This document shows positions 1-6,971 of a stretch of 64,000 bases of DNA, piece by piece (position 1 is the first letter of the stretch; each line of letters begins with the position of its first letter). The stretch is from Agarivorans sp. Toyoura001 (GTDB taxonomy: Bacteria > Pseudomonadota > Gammaproteobacteria > Enterobacterales > Celerinatantimonadaceae). The position numbers were made by a program, and so were the translations under genes. The notes beneath the pieces were generated by a model that did not search any database, was not told where the DNA came from, and was given only the letters and a program-made list of their open reading frames with translations. Where the stretch lies: assembly GCF_005405585.1 (NCBI RefSeq), contig NZ_BJEQ01000006.1, positions 62,001 through 126,000 of the forward strand, given 5' to 3'.

Positions 1-34
1 AAATGATTAAAATTTCGGTATGTTTTTTACTCAT
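1..34 (-). CDS. 5' end of a gene running off the left edge
   Basis: An ATG at 34 on the minus strand opens a frame reading MSKKHTEILII, which leaves the window after 11 codons. It starts 4 bases after the stop of the 36-residue membrane peptide, so it is probably the next gene of the same phage-like operon. Too little is visible to name a function. In a PM2-like element, structural genes would be expected here, but that is inference. Confidence 0.4.
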   Translation of the reverse strand, partial: MSKKHTEILII

Positions 35-38
35 GGCA

Positions 39-149
39 TTAGCCCTTAAGTAAATCGTTTACAAATTCAATGTGGTTGTTGGCGTAGATAGCAGCAAAGG
101 CCGCCGCTAACGCGATACCAAACACGATTAACATGCTGATTAAATCCAT
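39..149 (-). CDS. 36-residue single-span membrane peptide, phage structural candidate
   Basis: This short gene encodes 36 residues starting MDLISMLIVFGIALAAAF and ending VNDLLKG. Residues 4 to 22 form one hydrophobic helix, with a short polar C-terminus. An AGGA Shine-Dalgarno lies 9 bases before the ATG. It follows the packaging-type ATPase in the same direction, and the next gene starts 4 bases after its stop. Tiny single-span proteins are typical of membrane-containing phages such as PM2 and also of filamentous phage coats, so its context suggests a virion membrane or coat component. The exact role is not recognisable. Confidence 0.6.
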   Translation of the reverse strand: MDLISMLIVFGIALAAAFAAIYANNHIEFVNDLLKG

Positions 150-174
150 CGGCTTGTTTCCTAGTTAAAGTTAA

Positions 175-213
175 AAAAACGCTTAAGAGGCCTGCACCCT
201 AACAAGCGTTTTT
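175..213. repeat. Inverted repeat between the phage ATPase and the membrane peptide
   Basis: AAAAACGCTT at 175-184 pairs with AAGCGTTTTT at 204-213 across a 19-base loop. On either strand the stem ends in a T-run, so it could act as a weak terminator or as an mRNA processing hairpin that sets the ratio between upstream replication genes and downstream structural genes. Confidence 0.5.
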
Positions 214-229
214 GGAACCGGCGCAAGCA

Positions 230-261
230 CTTTTCGGAAAACGCCTCCAACTTTTCGGAAA
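230..261. repeat. Two copies of CTTTTCGGAAA, 21 bp apart
   Basis: An 11-base sequence occurs at 230-240 and again at 251-261, exactly two helical turns apart, just after the stop codon of the ATPase gene. The spacing suggests a protein-binding site on one DNA face, or an origin iteron. Function unknown. Confidence 0.5.
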
Positions 262-975
262 CTAGCGGTAAATAACGCCTTGAAACTCGCCGCTATCGGT
301 CAGGGTGAGTAACTTAGCTTTGCCTTTGGCACGGAAGCGAGGGGATCCCTCTTTCCAGTTTTTGCCACTGGCACCTTTGAAATCAATCACGCCACGGCAA
401 ACAATGCCCTTATCACTAGTCCACTGGAAAAACTGCAACGGTTCGCGCGGGATTTCGGTGACCGGTATACCTAACTTGCTGGCAATGTAGGCCGCATCAT
501 CATCGGTATTGTGGCGACATACATGTACGAAGCTGGCGTTATTCATCAGGGTTTTATCGACTTCTTGGCCGCGCTGTACAGTGCCAATAATCAACGGTTG
601 ATAAGCCAAACCTTGGTTAATCAATCTACCCCACGCACCGGCGGCTTTGCTGCTGTTAGTCACAGCGGCCAACTCTTCACAGACAATCGCGGCGGGCGCT
701 TGGCGATTCCAGTTAAACGCCACATCACAGAAAAACTGAAAGCTTTTCGGGTCACTGGCAATTAACGCAAACTTACCCGCGCCGCTGCAGTTGCGAACTG
801 CTTTCAGAAATTCGCCCTTATCGGTAAAGCCCTTAAAGCCCATTTGCGCCACGTACTCGCCTTTGGGGTCAAAGGCCAATACCCGCTTTTGTTTTTCAAC
901 GATGCGCTTTACCGGTACGGATTTACCAGAGCGAGAAACGCCGATAAATAGAATCATTTTTCCATCATGCCGCAT
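262..975 (-). CDS. Packaging-type P-loop ATPase (PM2 P9-like; alternatively Zot-like)
   Basis: This is a 237-residue P-loop ATPase. Walker A is GVSRSGKS near residue 12, a Walker B-like AAIVCEELAAV lies near residue 95, and a later TVQRGQEVDKTLMNNAS segment looks like the polar sensor motif of FtsK/HerA/A32 packaging ATPases. There is no transmembrane helix. Zot/gpI assembly proteins of filamentous phages are usually 350 to 450 residues with a membrane span and periplasmic tail, so this short soluble form fits the genome-packaging ATPase of tailless membrane phages such as PM2 better. The start is an ATG with an AGAGGT ribosome site 8 bases upstream, overlapping the preceding gene by 11 bases. 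Family assignment was made by eye from motifs and length. Automatic annotation may call it a zonula occludens toxin domain protein. Confidence 0.6.
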   Translation of the reverse strand: MRHDGKMILFIGVSRSGKSVPVKRIVEKQKRVLAFDPKGEYVAQMGFKGFTDKGEFLKAVRNCSGAGKFALIASDPKSFQFFCDVAFNWNRQAPAAIVCEELAAVTNSSKAAGAWGRLINQGLAYQPLIIGTVQRGQEVDKTLMNNASFVHVCRHNTDDDAAYIASKLGIPVTEIPREPLQFFQWTSDKGIVCRGVIDFKGASGKNWKEGSPRFRAKGKAKLLTLTDSGEFQGVIYR

Positions 976-1483
976 GGTGTTTTACCTCTGCATTATCATC
1001 GTTGGCCGCTTCACCTTTGTTAAAGGCGGCTTTGGCTTCGAGTTCTTTTAGCTTCTTGTTCGAGCGAGCTTGCGCTACCGCTGAAACAATTCCGACTGTC
1101 GCCCATACTGCAGCTAGCTCTTTCTTGTATTTGTCCATGAACCCGAGCAGTCCAAACTCAGGGAAGTAATCCACAATAAGTTCGGCGTAAGACTGACTGA
1201 CTTTTTCGTAATGTTCTTGGTCGATTTCGGTGCGCAACACACCCGAAATAGCCAAACTCAAACCGGCTTTAATCGCAGTCTTAGCGCCGTTAACTTTCTG
1301 CTCATACGTTAGAGGAATAGGCGCGCGCCCCAAATCCGAGCTGTAGTTATCATCATTAGCTGAATTTGATGGTGCAGGCGCTTCTTTTGCTGGCTCCGCT
1401 GGTTTAGGTACTAAATCATGTTCGATTTCGATGCGCCGCCAGTCCTGCGCAATCGTTTCTTTGCTTACATCTACTTGGTTCAT
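965..1483 (-). CDS. Unrecognised 172-residue phage protein with hydrophobic C-terminal half
   Basis: I do not recognise a family. The N-terminal 50 residues are polar and rich in Pro, Ala, Asn and Ser. Hydrophobic stretches lie around residues 70 to 85 (AIKAGLSLAISGVL) and 125 to 145 (AAVWATVGIVSAVAQ), followed by a charged KKLKELEAKAAF tail. That profile suggests a membrane-associated protein with one or two weak spans. Its ATG overlaps the stop of the upstream 96-residue gene as ATGA, and its end overlaps the ATPase start by 11 bases, so it is translationally coupled to both. A virion membrane or assembly role is inferred from context only. Confidence 0.55.
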   Translation of the reverse strand: MNQVDVSKETIAQDWRRIEIEHDLVPKPAEPAKEAPAPSNSANDDNYSSDLGRAPIPLTYEQKVNGAKTAIKAGLSLAISGVLRTEIDQEHYEKVSQSYAELIVDYFPEFGLLGFMDKYKKELAAVWATVGIVSAVAQARSNKKLKELEAKAAFNKGEAANDDNAEVKHHAA

Positions 1484-1770
1484 TGGGTTTTACTCCGAAA
1501 CAGGGAAAAGACCTTTTTGGCTTTGGTTGGTTTTTCGGTTTCATGGTCGGGTATTGTGTCGCTCGTTGTTTCGGGCGCAGCACTGCTGTTGCTGGCTTCG
1601 CCCGAAATGAGGTGAGCATACTTTTCAATGAGAATGGCTTGGCCGCGCGCGCTCTGGTATTTCAGCACACCGACCGGCGTATTGAGGTAATATTTACCCC
1701 GCTTATCTTTCATAAGGTGCGCATCTTCGCCCGTTTCAGGACAAGGCACCGTTGCGATTTGCTCGGCCAT
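1480..1770 (-). CDS. Unrecognised 96-residue phage protein, possible degenerate zinc-ribbon
   Basis: The N-terminal part reads VPCPETGEDAHLMKDKRGKYY, which resembles a small zinc-ribbon in which only one cysteine remains (CPETG where CPxCG would be expected). The C-terminal third is low-complexity (Ser, Thr, Pro, Glu) and ends in a basic KKVFSLFRSK tail. It lies between a coiled-coil gene and the 172-residue gene, and its stop overlaps the next start. No function can be assigned; metal binding is doubtful because most ligands are missing. Confidence 0.5.
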   Translation of the reverse strand: MAEQIATVPCPETGEDAHLMKDKRGKYYLNTPVGVLKYQSARGQAILIEKYAHLISGEASNSSAAPETTSDTIPDHETEKPTKAKKVFSLFRSKTQ

Positions 1771-1778
1771 AGGATTCC

Positions 1779-2069
1779 TTAAGCGGCTACTTCATATTTT
1801 TGTTCAAGCACAGTTACACGCTCGTCTAAGTCAGCAATTAGCTCGCCCATTTCGTGGGTGATGTCGTCTAAGGTTTCTAACATTGCCATGGCATTCTTGG
1901 CCGCTGGCGCTAAGGTTTCCGCGCCACCACTTAATAAGCTCAATGCGCTCATTGGATTGGCTGCAATTTTTGCTAGCACCGGCTTTAGCTCGCCCAATTC
2001 GGACTCAAGCTGCTTTTTTACTACTTCTTTCTTGGCTATTAACGCGTTTAAGCGCTCAGTATTCATCAT
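1779..2069 (-). CDS. 96-residue coiled-coil phage protein
   Basis: The sequence is almost entirely helical. A basic N-terminal heptad region (ALIAKKEVVKKQLESELGEL) is followed by an Ala/Met-rich middle and a second acidic coiled coil (ELIADLDERVTVLEQKY) at the end. No catalytic motif is visible. The ATG overlaps the stop codon of the Rep gene (ATGA), so translation is coupled. A scaffold, accessory replication or structural role is possible but unproven. Confidence 0.5.
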   Translation of the reverse strand: MMNTERLNALIAKKEVVKKQLESELGELKPVLAKIAANPMSALSLLSGGAETLAPAAKNAMAMLETLDDITHEMGELIADLDERVTVLEQKYEVAA

Positions 2070-3829
2070 GCGGGTAACTCCATTTGTTGGTATTCAAGCC
2101 AATCACTTAAGCTGGCTACGTCTTGTTTTACTTTTTCGTGGGTATCGAGAAACCATAAAAGCCCCGACCATTTGGCCGCATTGCGCCAAGCTTTACGGGT
2201 GCTAATGATGGTAGAAATGCGTTTACTTTGATTAACCTGGAGGGGCTTTCGGTAATGACCAAGCTCGCCGCTGTCCATGGCATCTAGCTCTTGGGGATTC
2301 CAGCCACGCGAACCGCTCGCCCAGCTTAGAAACTTGTCGAGCCTTTCTTTGCCGGTGATAGTGATGTGATAATCGCTAGCCCTTGCGCCTTTGGCTTTGA
2401 TGGTCTGATAAACGCCGCTTATATCGCGGCTGAGTTTGTCTATTTTGCTGCGTAGTTTGTCGGCTTGGCTGCGTAGCTTGGGCTTTTTGGCAAACTTGAT
2501 TTTGTCATAAGCTTTTTGCGCTTGGCTGGCTTCGTCTTTCTTGGCTTTGATTTGTGCAAAGCGCCAACGGTTCTCATAATTCCAACGGTCTTTAAGCTCG
2601 TTGATAATCGCGGTCATGTTGTCGGCTTCATAAGAGGCGATACATTCCCAAGCCGGTGCGCGAGCCCCTTTGCTGATGTTGTAGCGGTTACCGCGTATTT
2701 CGCCTTGGTCGCTCTTACTGCCTTTGGCTACATAACCCAGCGCTTTAAGTAGATAGCCGCTGGCTGCATTGGCATTGCGTATGCGCTCAAGCTTGGCAAA
2801 GCCTAAGCCCCACAATTTTTCTAAGCGCTTCGCCCATTCATCAAAGAACACACGCGGCACAGACCAGCGCAACAACACATGGCAATGCGGGTTCGGCTCA
2901 CCGTCTTGGTTGTCGGGCATTTCCGCGCACCAAATATAATCAAACTCGCCCTCGCCTTGGGTTTCTTCGGGTACTGCACTAGCGCCAATGCAATCAATGC
3001 CGTTGCGTGTTTCCACTATCTTTTCATCACATACCCAGCCACGCTGATACATTTTTTTAGCGGCTGAAAAGAAGCGGCTAACCTCTGCGCCAATGGTACT
3101 TTCACCAGAAACAATGCGCGCTCGTGCTGCAGTATCAAAAGTCAGAGTTAAAAACGTAGTAAACCCGCCTTTGGCGACTTGCACATACGCGCCACTGTCC
3201 ATGATTTTGCTCGCGGCGCGACTGTTTAATTCACTGGTAATGCGCTCGCCTTGGTTTGCACTTGGCGGCTCGCTGTTACTAACACTTGCTTCAACCCTTA
3301 CGCGGTATTGATTTGCCCAATCGCGCTTATAAATTCGGGCGATTGGGTTATGCGTTGCGTACACTTCACCGGTTTTACGGCATACGCGGCTTGGGTTTAT
3401 CTCATTGTGGGTCGCAGCAAACGGGGCTAACACCGTTTGCTGTAGCTGGCGATTGTCGGCATGGGTTTCTAACTTATGCAGCTCGCGCAGCTTGTGAGAG
3501 TCGAAATAAAAGCGAGCTTTAGCACTATCAGAGGCAGTCGCGGAGCGTTGTCCGACTTTTGCACCTCTGGACAAGGCTATTGCTTCTGGCTTCGCCAGCC
3601 CTGCGGGGCTAGTCAATTGAATGCCCTTTCTGAGCTTGCGCTCATGCTCGCCCAAATCAGATACAGGAAAATGATTTAAGGGCGTGAAATTTTGATTAAC
3701 AGGAATTTCAGAACTAAAAAAAGCCGGACATAACCGGCTTACTGCATCATCAATGATGGAATCATTGAATTGTATTTGGTCAAAACGCTGGCGGACCACC
3801 GGTTTTACTGCTGATGTATTTGAATTCAT
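2066..3829 (-). CDS. Rolling-circle replication initiator, HUH endonuclease (PM2 P12 / phiX A-like)
   Basis: This 587-residue protein is a rolling-circle initiator of superfamily I. Motif 1 is FLTLTFD near 226, the metal-binding HUH motif is NPHCHVLLRW with histidines at about 315 and 317, and the catalytic segment SGYLLKALGYVAKG carries tyrosines near 359 and 366. Two tyrosines are typical of the phiX174 gpA, P2 A and PM2 P12 group, which nick the origin and join the displaced strand. Residues 425 to 480 form a basic coiled coil. The length is close to PM2 P12 (about 630 residues, from memory) and longer than filamentous-phage gpII (about 410). The ATG has AGGGG 6 bases upstream. It overlaps the gene before it by 50 bases and the coiled-coil gene after it by 4. 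Motif identification is firm; family placement is inferred. Confidence 0.75.
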   Translation of the reverse strand: MNSNTSAVKPVVRQRFDQIQFNDSIIDDAVSRLCPAFFSSEIPVNQNFTPLNHFPVSDLGEHERKLRKGIQLTSPAGLAKPEAIALSRGAKVGQRSATASDSAKARFYFDSHKLRELHKLETHADNRQLQQTVLAPFAATHNEINPSRVCRKTGEVYATHNPIARIYKRDWANQYRVRVEASVSNSEPPSANQGERITSELNSRAASKIMDSGAYVQVAKGGFTTFLTLTFDTAARARIVSGESTIGAEVSRFFSAAKKMYQRGWVCDEKIVETRNGIDCIGASAVPEETQGEGEFDYIWCAEMPDNQDGEPNPHCHVLLRWSVPRVFFDEWAKRLEKLWGLGFAKLERIRNANAASGYLLKALGYVAKGSKSDQGEIRGNRYNISKGARAPAWECIASYEADNMTAIINELKDRWNYENRWRFAQIKAKKDEASQAQKAYDKIKFAKKPKLRSQADKLRSKIDKLSRDISGVYQTIKAKGARASDYHITITGKERLDKFLSWASGSRGWNPQELDAMDSGELGHYRKPLQVNQSKRISTIISTRKAWRNAAKWSGLLWFLDTHEKVKQDVASLSDWLEYQQMELPA

Positions 3830-4109
3830 TATCCACCCCTAACCTATAAACATGTAGGTTGGTTTCTTCTGGGGTGCACTCCATGAAGTCGTATTGGTTA
3901 TCGCCAGATTGATAGAATGCAGCGAAGAAGATGATATTGTCTCTATCATTTAGTGCTACCCCCATTGAAGCATGAGGGATCTCTTTTGCTAAGAGGCGTT
4001 GAAAAACGACTAATTCGGGAGGCCAGCCCGAGCTTTTGAATAGTATTTTCAAGTTTCTTTCTGCAAGCATTTTCTTCAGTGCAGTGCTTTGCTGTCGTTT
4101 TGTTAACAT
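3780..4109 (-). CDS. Unrecognised 109-residue protein upstream of rep
   Basis: I chose the ATG at 4109 (MLTKRQQSTALKKML) because it follows GGGG by 5 bases. A longer frame from 4163 would need a TTG start without a clear ribosome site. The N-terminal third is basic and helical, and the rest is mixed alpha/beta with DRDNIIFFAAFY and QYDFMECTPEET segments. The last 50 bases overlap the start of rep in another frame, an arrangement common in compact phage genomes. It could be a DNA-binding accessory or regulator of rep; no family is recognised. Confidence 0.5.
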   Translation of the reverse strand: MLTKRQQSTALKKMLAERNLKILFKSSGWPPELVVFQRLLAKEIPHASMGVALNDRDNIIFFAAFYQSGDNQYDFMECTPEETNLHVYRLGVDNEFKYISSKTGGPPAF

Positions 4110-4175
4110 CCTGACCCCAAAAGTATTTTTGATTACCTGAGTGAATGTTACTAGATTTATCAATAACTTTCATTC

Positions 4176-4367
4176 TCAAGCCCCCAACACTGTTTTGTGG
4201 TAGTCAGGTGCTTCACGCTCACCGGCTAAGATTTGGCGCAGTGCGAAACAACATCGAGTACCTTTTTCACGCTGAGTTTGAGTTAAACGTTTAGCAGCTT
4301 CGTAAGGCGTTAAGCCTTGCCAATTAGGGTCATTGGCTGGGATAGGTTTTTCAACTTGGAGATCCAT
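4176..4367 (-). CDS. 63-residue small phage protein
   Basis: A small polar protein with GLTPYEAAKRLTQTQREKG followed by CCFALRQILAGER. The central helix pair could bind DNA or a host protein, but no motif is diagnostic. Its ATG shares bases with the stop codon of the upstream 77-residue gene (TAATG), so the two are translationally coupled. It is second in the early operon leading to rep. Confidence 0.5.
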   Translation of the reverse strand: MDLQVEKPIPANDPNWQGLTPYEAAKRLTQTQREKGTRCCFALRQILAGEREAPDYHKTVLGA

Positions 4368-4600
4368 TAGCTTACCCCGCGTAACAATTCGCGAGCGCTT
4401 TTTGCTGCTGCGTAAATTCTGCGGTATTCACCAGCTTGGTTTATACAACTGGCTGCTGCGGCTCTCAATCCAATGTCGTAGTAAGATTTGGCACTATTAA
4501 GGCGAGAACTAAAGCCCATTTTTGCATTGTGCATAATTGATTCAGCAACACGCACTGAGCTTAAAGGGATTGTTATTTCGTGTAGCGGTGTATTCATCAT
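4367..4600 (-). CDS. 77-residue small phage protein, first gene of the rep operon
   Basis: A helical, Ala-rich protein (SRLNSAKSYYDIGLRAAAAS) without a recognisable domain. It is the first gene of the minus-strand operon and lies just downstream of the divergent control region at 4601-4797, so it is probably expressed early. The start choice is the double ATG at 4600, preceded by a purine-rich stretch (CCTGGAGTAATC). Confidence 0.5.
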   Translation of the reverse strand: MMNTPLHEITIPLSSVRVAESIMHNAKMGFSSRLNSAKSYYDIGLRAAAASCINQAGEYRRIYAAAKSARELLRGVS

Positions 4601-4632
4601 GATTACTCCAGGTCGTTAGGTTGTCTGGTTGT

Positions 4633-4784
4633 TCTGACTAAGTCAGACGCCGCCCCGCCGCTTGAACTAGGGGGTGCAGGATGCGGGGCGACTAACAACC
4701 CCTACAGACTACACAACCTTTGTGGTGTTACACAACCTACCCAGTGTGCGTTGTTTGTACAAATAAACAGTACTACACTGTACT
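4633..4784. promoter_or_regulatory. Divergent phage control region with four palindromes
   Basis: The 197 bp between the rep operon and the HTH genes hold several dyads. These are TCTGACT-A-AGTCAGA at 4633-4647, CGCCCCGC at 4651-4658 pairing with GCGGGGCG at 4683-4690, TTTGTACAAA at 4754-4763, and AGTAC-N6-GTACT at 4769-4784. The sequence TACACAACCT also occurs twice between 4710 and 4740. The last two dyads sit just upstream of the first HTH gene and are natural candidates for its operator. The GC-rich hairpin could be a terminator-like switch or part of a replication origin. Assignments are inferred from symmetry and position. Confidence 0.5.
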
Positions 4785-4797
4785 CAGGGGGTAAAAA

Positions 4798-5055
4798 ATG
4801 ATTACTACACTTGAACTTTTGGATGGGCTCAAAGCCCGCCGTGATATATCTAGCGACTATAAACTAGCGAAATATCTAGGTATAACGCAGCAAGCAGTAT
4901 CTAAGCTTAGAAATGGCACTTCTATGTCTGAGGAAATGGCTTTTAAAATTGCTGATGATTTAGAAATGGATGCAGAGCTAGTTGTGCTGTCTATATTGCT
5001 TGAAAAAGCAAAGAACGAGCGAACAAAAAGCATTTTGAAAAAGCTTGTTGCTTAG
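4798..5055 (+). CDS. Phage HTH regulator, first of a tandem pair (DUF3693-like)
   Basis: This 85-residue protein contains a helix-turn-helix, YKLAKYLGITQQAVSKLRNG (about residues 21 to 40), of the Cro/CI type, then a helical C-terminus likely used for dimerisation. It resembles the small DUF3693-type regulators of vibrio phages. It is transcribed away from the rep operon across a control region containing palindromes at 4754-4763 and 4769-4784. A role as the lysogenic repressor or Cro-like switch is inferred. A close paralogue follows 29 bases downstream. Confidence 0.7.
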   Translation: MITTLELLDGLKARRDISSDYKLAKYLGITQQAVSKLRNGTSMSEEMAFKIADDLEMDAELVVLSILLEKAKNERTKSILKKLVA

Positions 5056-5084
5056 GCTTAAATTCTAACTCCAAATGGCACTAA

Positions 5085-5354
5085 ATGATTACAACCTTAG
5101 ACCTTTTGAATGGTCTTAAAGCCCGTTATAACCTACCAAGCAACTATAAAGCTGCTAAACATCTAGGTATAACACCTACGGCCGTAAATAGTTGGCATAA
5201 GGGAGTATCTATGTCTTCAAAGACAGGACTTAGGGTTGCTGAGCTTTTAGATATGGATGTTGACTTTGTACACGTGTGTTTGCTGTTAGAAAAGGCCAAA
5301 GATGAGTTGGAAAAAGCTAGCTTAGAACGGATTATTGCTAAGATAGAAAAGTGA
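5085..5354 (+). CDS. Phage HTH regulator, second of a tandem pair
   Basis: An 89-residue paralogue of the preceding gene. Both start with MITTL and LLxGLKAR, share YKxAKxLGIT and xSMS, and end in a LLEKAK helix, with about half the residues identical by eye. The recognition helix differs (PTAVNSWHKG versus QQAVSKLRNG), so the two probably read different operators. Tandem duplication followed by divergence would give a two-repressor switch. It lies 29 bases after its paralogue, most likely in the same transcript. Confidence 0.65.
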   Translation: MITTLDLLNGLKARYNLPSNYKAAKHLGITPTAVNSWHKGVSMSSKTGLRVAELLDMDVDFVHVCLLLEKAKDELEKASLERIIAKIEK

Positions 5355-5420
5355 TGTTTTTGAACTACACTTTATAAATTTTCTTTTGCGTGATGCGAAA
5401 GAATTCGAGAACTCCCTACC

Positions 5421-5435
5421 CCTTACGTGGTAAGG
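5421..5435. repeat. Small hairpin next to the dif-like site
   Basis: CCTTAC and GTAAGG form a 6-bp stem with a GTG loop immediately beside the larger inverted repeat at 5440-5481. It may belong to a composite recombination or replication site. There is no T-run, so it is not a terminator. Confidence 0.35.
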
Positions 5436-5439
5436 CCTA

Positions 5440-5483
5440 GGCGCACATTTATATTATTATAACTAATATACATTATGCGCCTT
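5440..5483 (-). other. dif-like Xer recombination site (candidate att site)
   Basis: On the minus strand, 5456-5483 contains GCGCATAATGTATATTA. That is 17 contiguous bases identical to the E. coli dif site and covers most of the XerC arm, the whole central region TGTATA and the first three bases of the XerD arm. The remaining XerD arm is diverged (TTAGTTATAAT against TTATGTTAAAT, 7 of 11). A second, weaker copy faces it on the plus strand from GGCGCA at 5440, so GGCGCA and TGCGCC bracket an AT-rich inverted repeat. A good XerC arm with a poor XerD arm is what is known for TLC-phage-type attachment sites, and facing copies recall CTX-phage attP. The orientation puts the phage on the left and the XerC arm on the right. 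Confidence 0.6.
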
Positions 5484-5543
5484 ATGAGTGGGTTTTTAGC
5501 AATCCACAGAAGTTTGCCTGTAATTACCGGTTTAAATAAAACC

Positions 5544-6832
5544 TTAACTTAGGTGGTCTAAAGGCTTGTTCTCGGCTGACTGATGCCGCTCAACTCTAGA
5601 GGTATGCAAATATTGAGATGTGGTATCGATACTGTCGTGTCCTGCATCTGCTTGCACATGAGATAATGGCCGGCCTACTAAATTGATGTCGTGAGAAATT
5701 CCGGTGTGTCTAATGCTGTGCGGTGTTAGCTGGCGCATTTCGTTTGCGTCTTGGTCAAAGCCGTCTGCTTCGGCGTGCTGAGCGGCTTGTTCAATTACAA
5801 TGTAGATTTGCTCCCTCAGTTGTCTTATACCAAGGTTGGCATTGAGTAAGCCCGTGTCGCGGCCTCGGCCTGCTGCTCGGTGTCGAATAAACAATGGCGT
5901 GTTTTCGTTAGGCGCTGGTAATGGCTTTAAACCTAAATATGTACGGTAACGTTGTAAGGCTGACAATAATTCTTTCGAAACAGCCACACTCCGTTTTTTT
6001 CCACCTTTACTGCGCGGTATGTGAAAACCCCAAACGGAGGTTTTAGCATCTCGTTTAAACTGTCCCATTATTGGGGAAAAACCTGGTCGTGCAGCGACTT
6101 CAGATATACGTAAATAACAGCCATACATAAGGCTAACGAGAAACAAAATGCGCTCATTTTCGCTCGGTTCGTCATTTGCTAGTTGTTGAGCTGCAGCCAT
6201 GACATAAGACCACTGCAGATCACTAAACGCTTTAATATCCTCGTAATCTTCGCCGCTCACGGTGTGCTGGCTGCCGACTTTAAAGCGACCACTTTTCATT
6301 AACATCATTGCCGGGTTTCGTTCAGTGTATTCTTCATTAATTAAGTAAAAAAAAAGGACGATAAGATAGCCAACTTGGTCTTAAGTGCTTTGTCACTGAT
6401 TTGATAAGCTTGCTCAACACCATCGCGTTTTTTACCCAAAAATGGCCGCCAAAGCACATTAGGAATACGTTCTTCTAATTGTTTATGGGTAATAAATTGC
6501 GCGACATTTCTGTAGGCAATCAAAGGTGTTGGAGGATTGGCGCAGTAATCGAGGTAACGGTTTAGAACACGACGAGTAATATCGCCTACGGATATTTGTT
6601 CTACGCAGTACGCCCAATGCAAAAACGTGGTTAACTCACTTCTGTAGGTTTTGTAGTTATTTTCGCTAAACCGTTGTTCTAACAACCATTCAACAGCAAA
6701 CTCATACACATATCCAGCATCAGCTACTTGGTTGATGGTAATGCTAGCTAAATGTTGGTTAACTGTACTGTTACCATCTTCAAGGTATTGTAAGGAATCA
6801 AATAAAGGGATCGCTGGCGGTAGTTCAAACAT
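5544..6832 (-). pseudogene. Tyrosine recombinase/integrase split by a -1 frameshift
   Basis: The N-terminal half (6832 down to 6341, 163 residues) is a SAM-like core-binding domain with EWLLEQRFSENNYKTYRSEL. The C-terminal half (ending at 5544, 254 residues from an internal ATG at 6308) is a catalytic domain with Arg in CYLRISEVAARP, HSIRH for the HxxR box, GHDSIDTTSQYLH with the late His and the Tyr nucleophile. The halves are in different frames. With one more T in the nine-T run at 6347-6355 they read through as SFFFYLINEEYTERNPA, giving about 429 residues, a normal integrase length. So this is a single gene broken by one missing base, unless slippage restores it. It is next to the dif-like site, and its 3' end faces that site. 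Confidence 0.75.
6344..6356 (-). other. T9 slippery run at the integrase frameshift
   Basis: In the coding strand the N-terminal frame reads TCC TTT TTT TTT ACT TAA. Backing up one base (a T TTT TTT heptamer fits the bacterial -1 slippery rule), or adding one U during transcription, joins the two halves and avoids the TAA immediately after the run. A sequencing error or a real loss-of-function indel is equally possible. Confidence 0.55.
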
Positions 6833-6882
6833 TCAAAGTTCTATAACACGTTGATTTGTAGAATTATTATAGCTTAAAAAGC

Positions 6883-6912
6883 AATTGCCGATAAATAGCA
6901 TTATCGGCAATT
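6883..6912. repeat. Perfect 12-bp hairpin upstream of the integrase
   Basis: AATTGCCGATAA at 6883-6894 pairs perfectly with TTATCGGCAATT at 6901-6912 around a six-base loop. No T-run follows on either strand, so a terminator is unlikely. It lies between the divergent integrase and yibL genes and could be an operator, or a scar at the island boundary. Confidence 0.5.
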
Positions 6913-6971
6913 AGACAACAAATTAGGCATAGAAATATAAAGCAAACTTAAGTCATCCCCATCTATAATAA

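Noticed and set aside
262-975. Calling the phage ATPase Zot and the element a CTX-like filamentous phage
   Set aside because: No membrane span or periplasmic tail is visible and the protein is too short; kept only as an alternative.
3946-4179. 77-codon frame overlapping the gene before rep
   Set aside because: It overlaps most of the better-supported 109-residue frame, is rich in unlikely residues and does not couple to neighbours.
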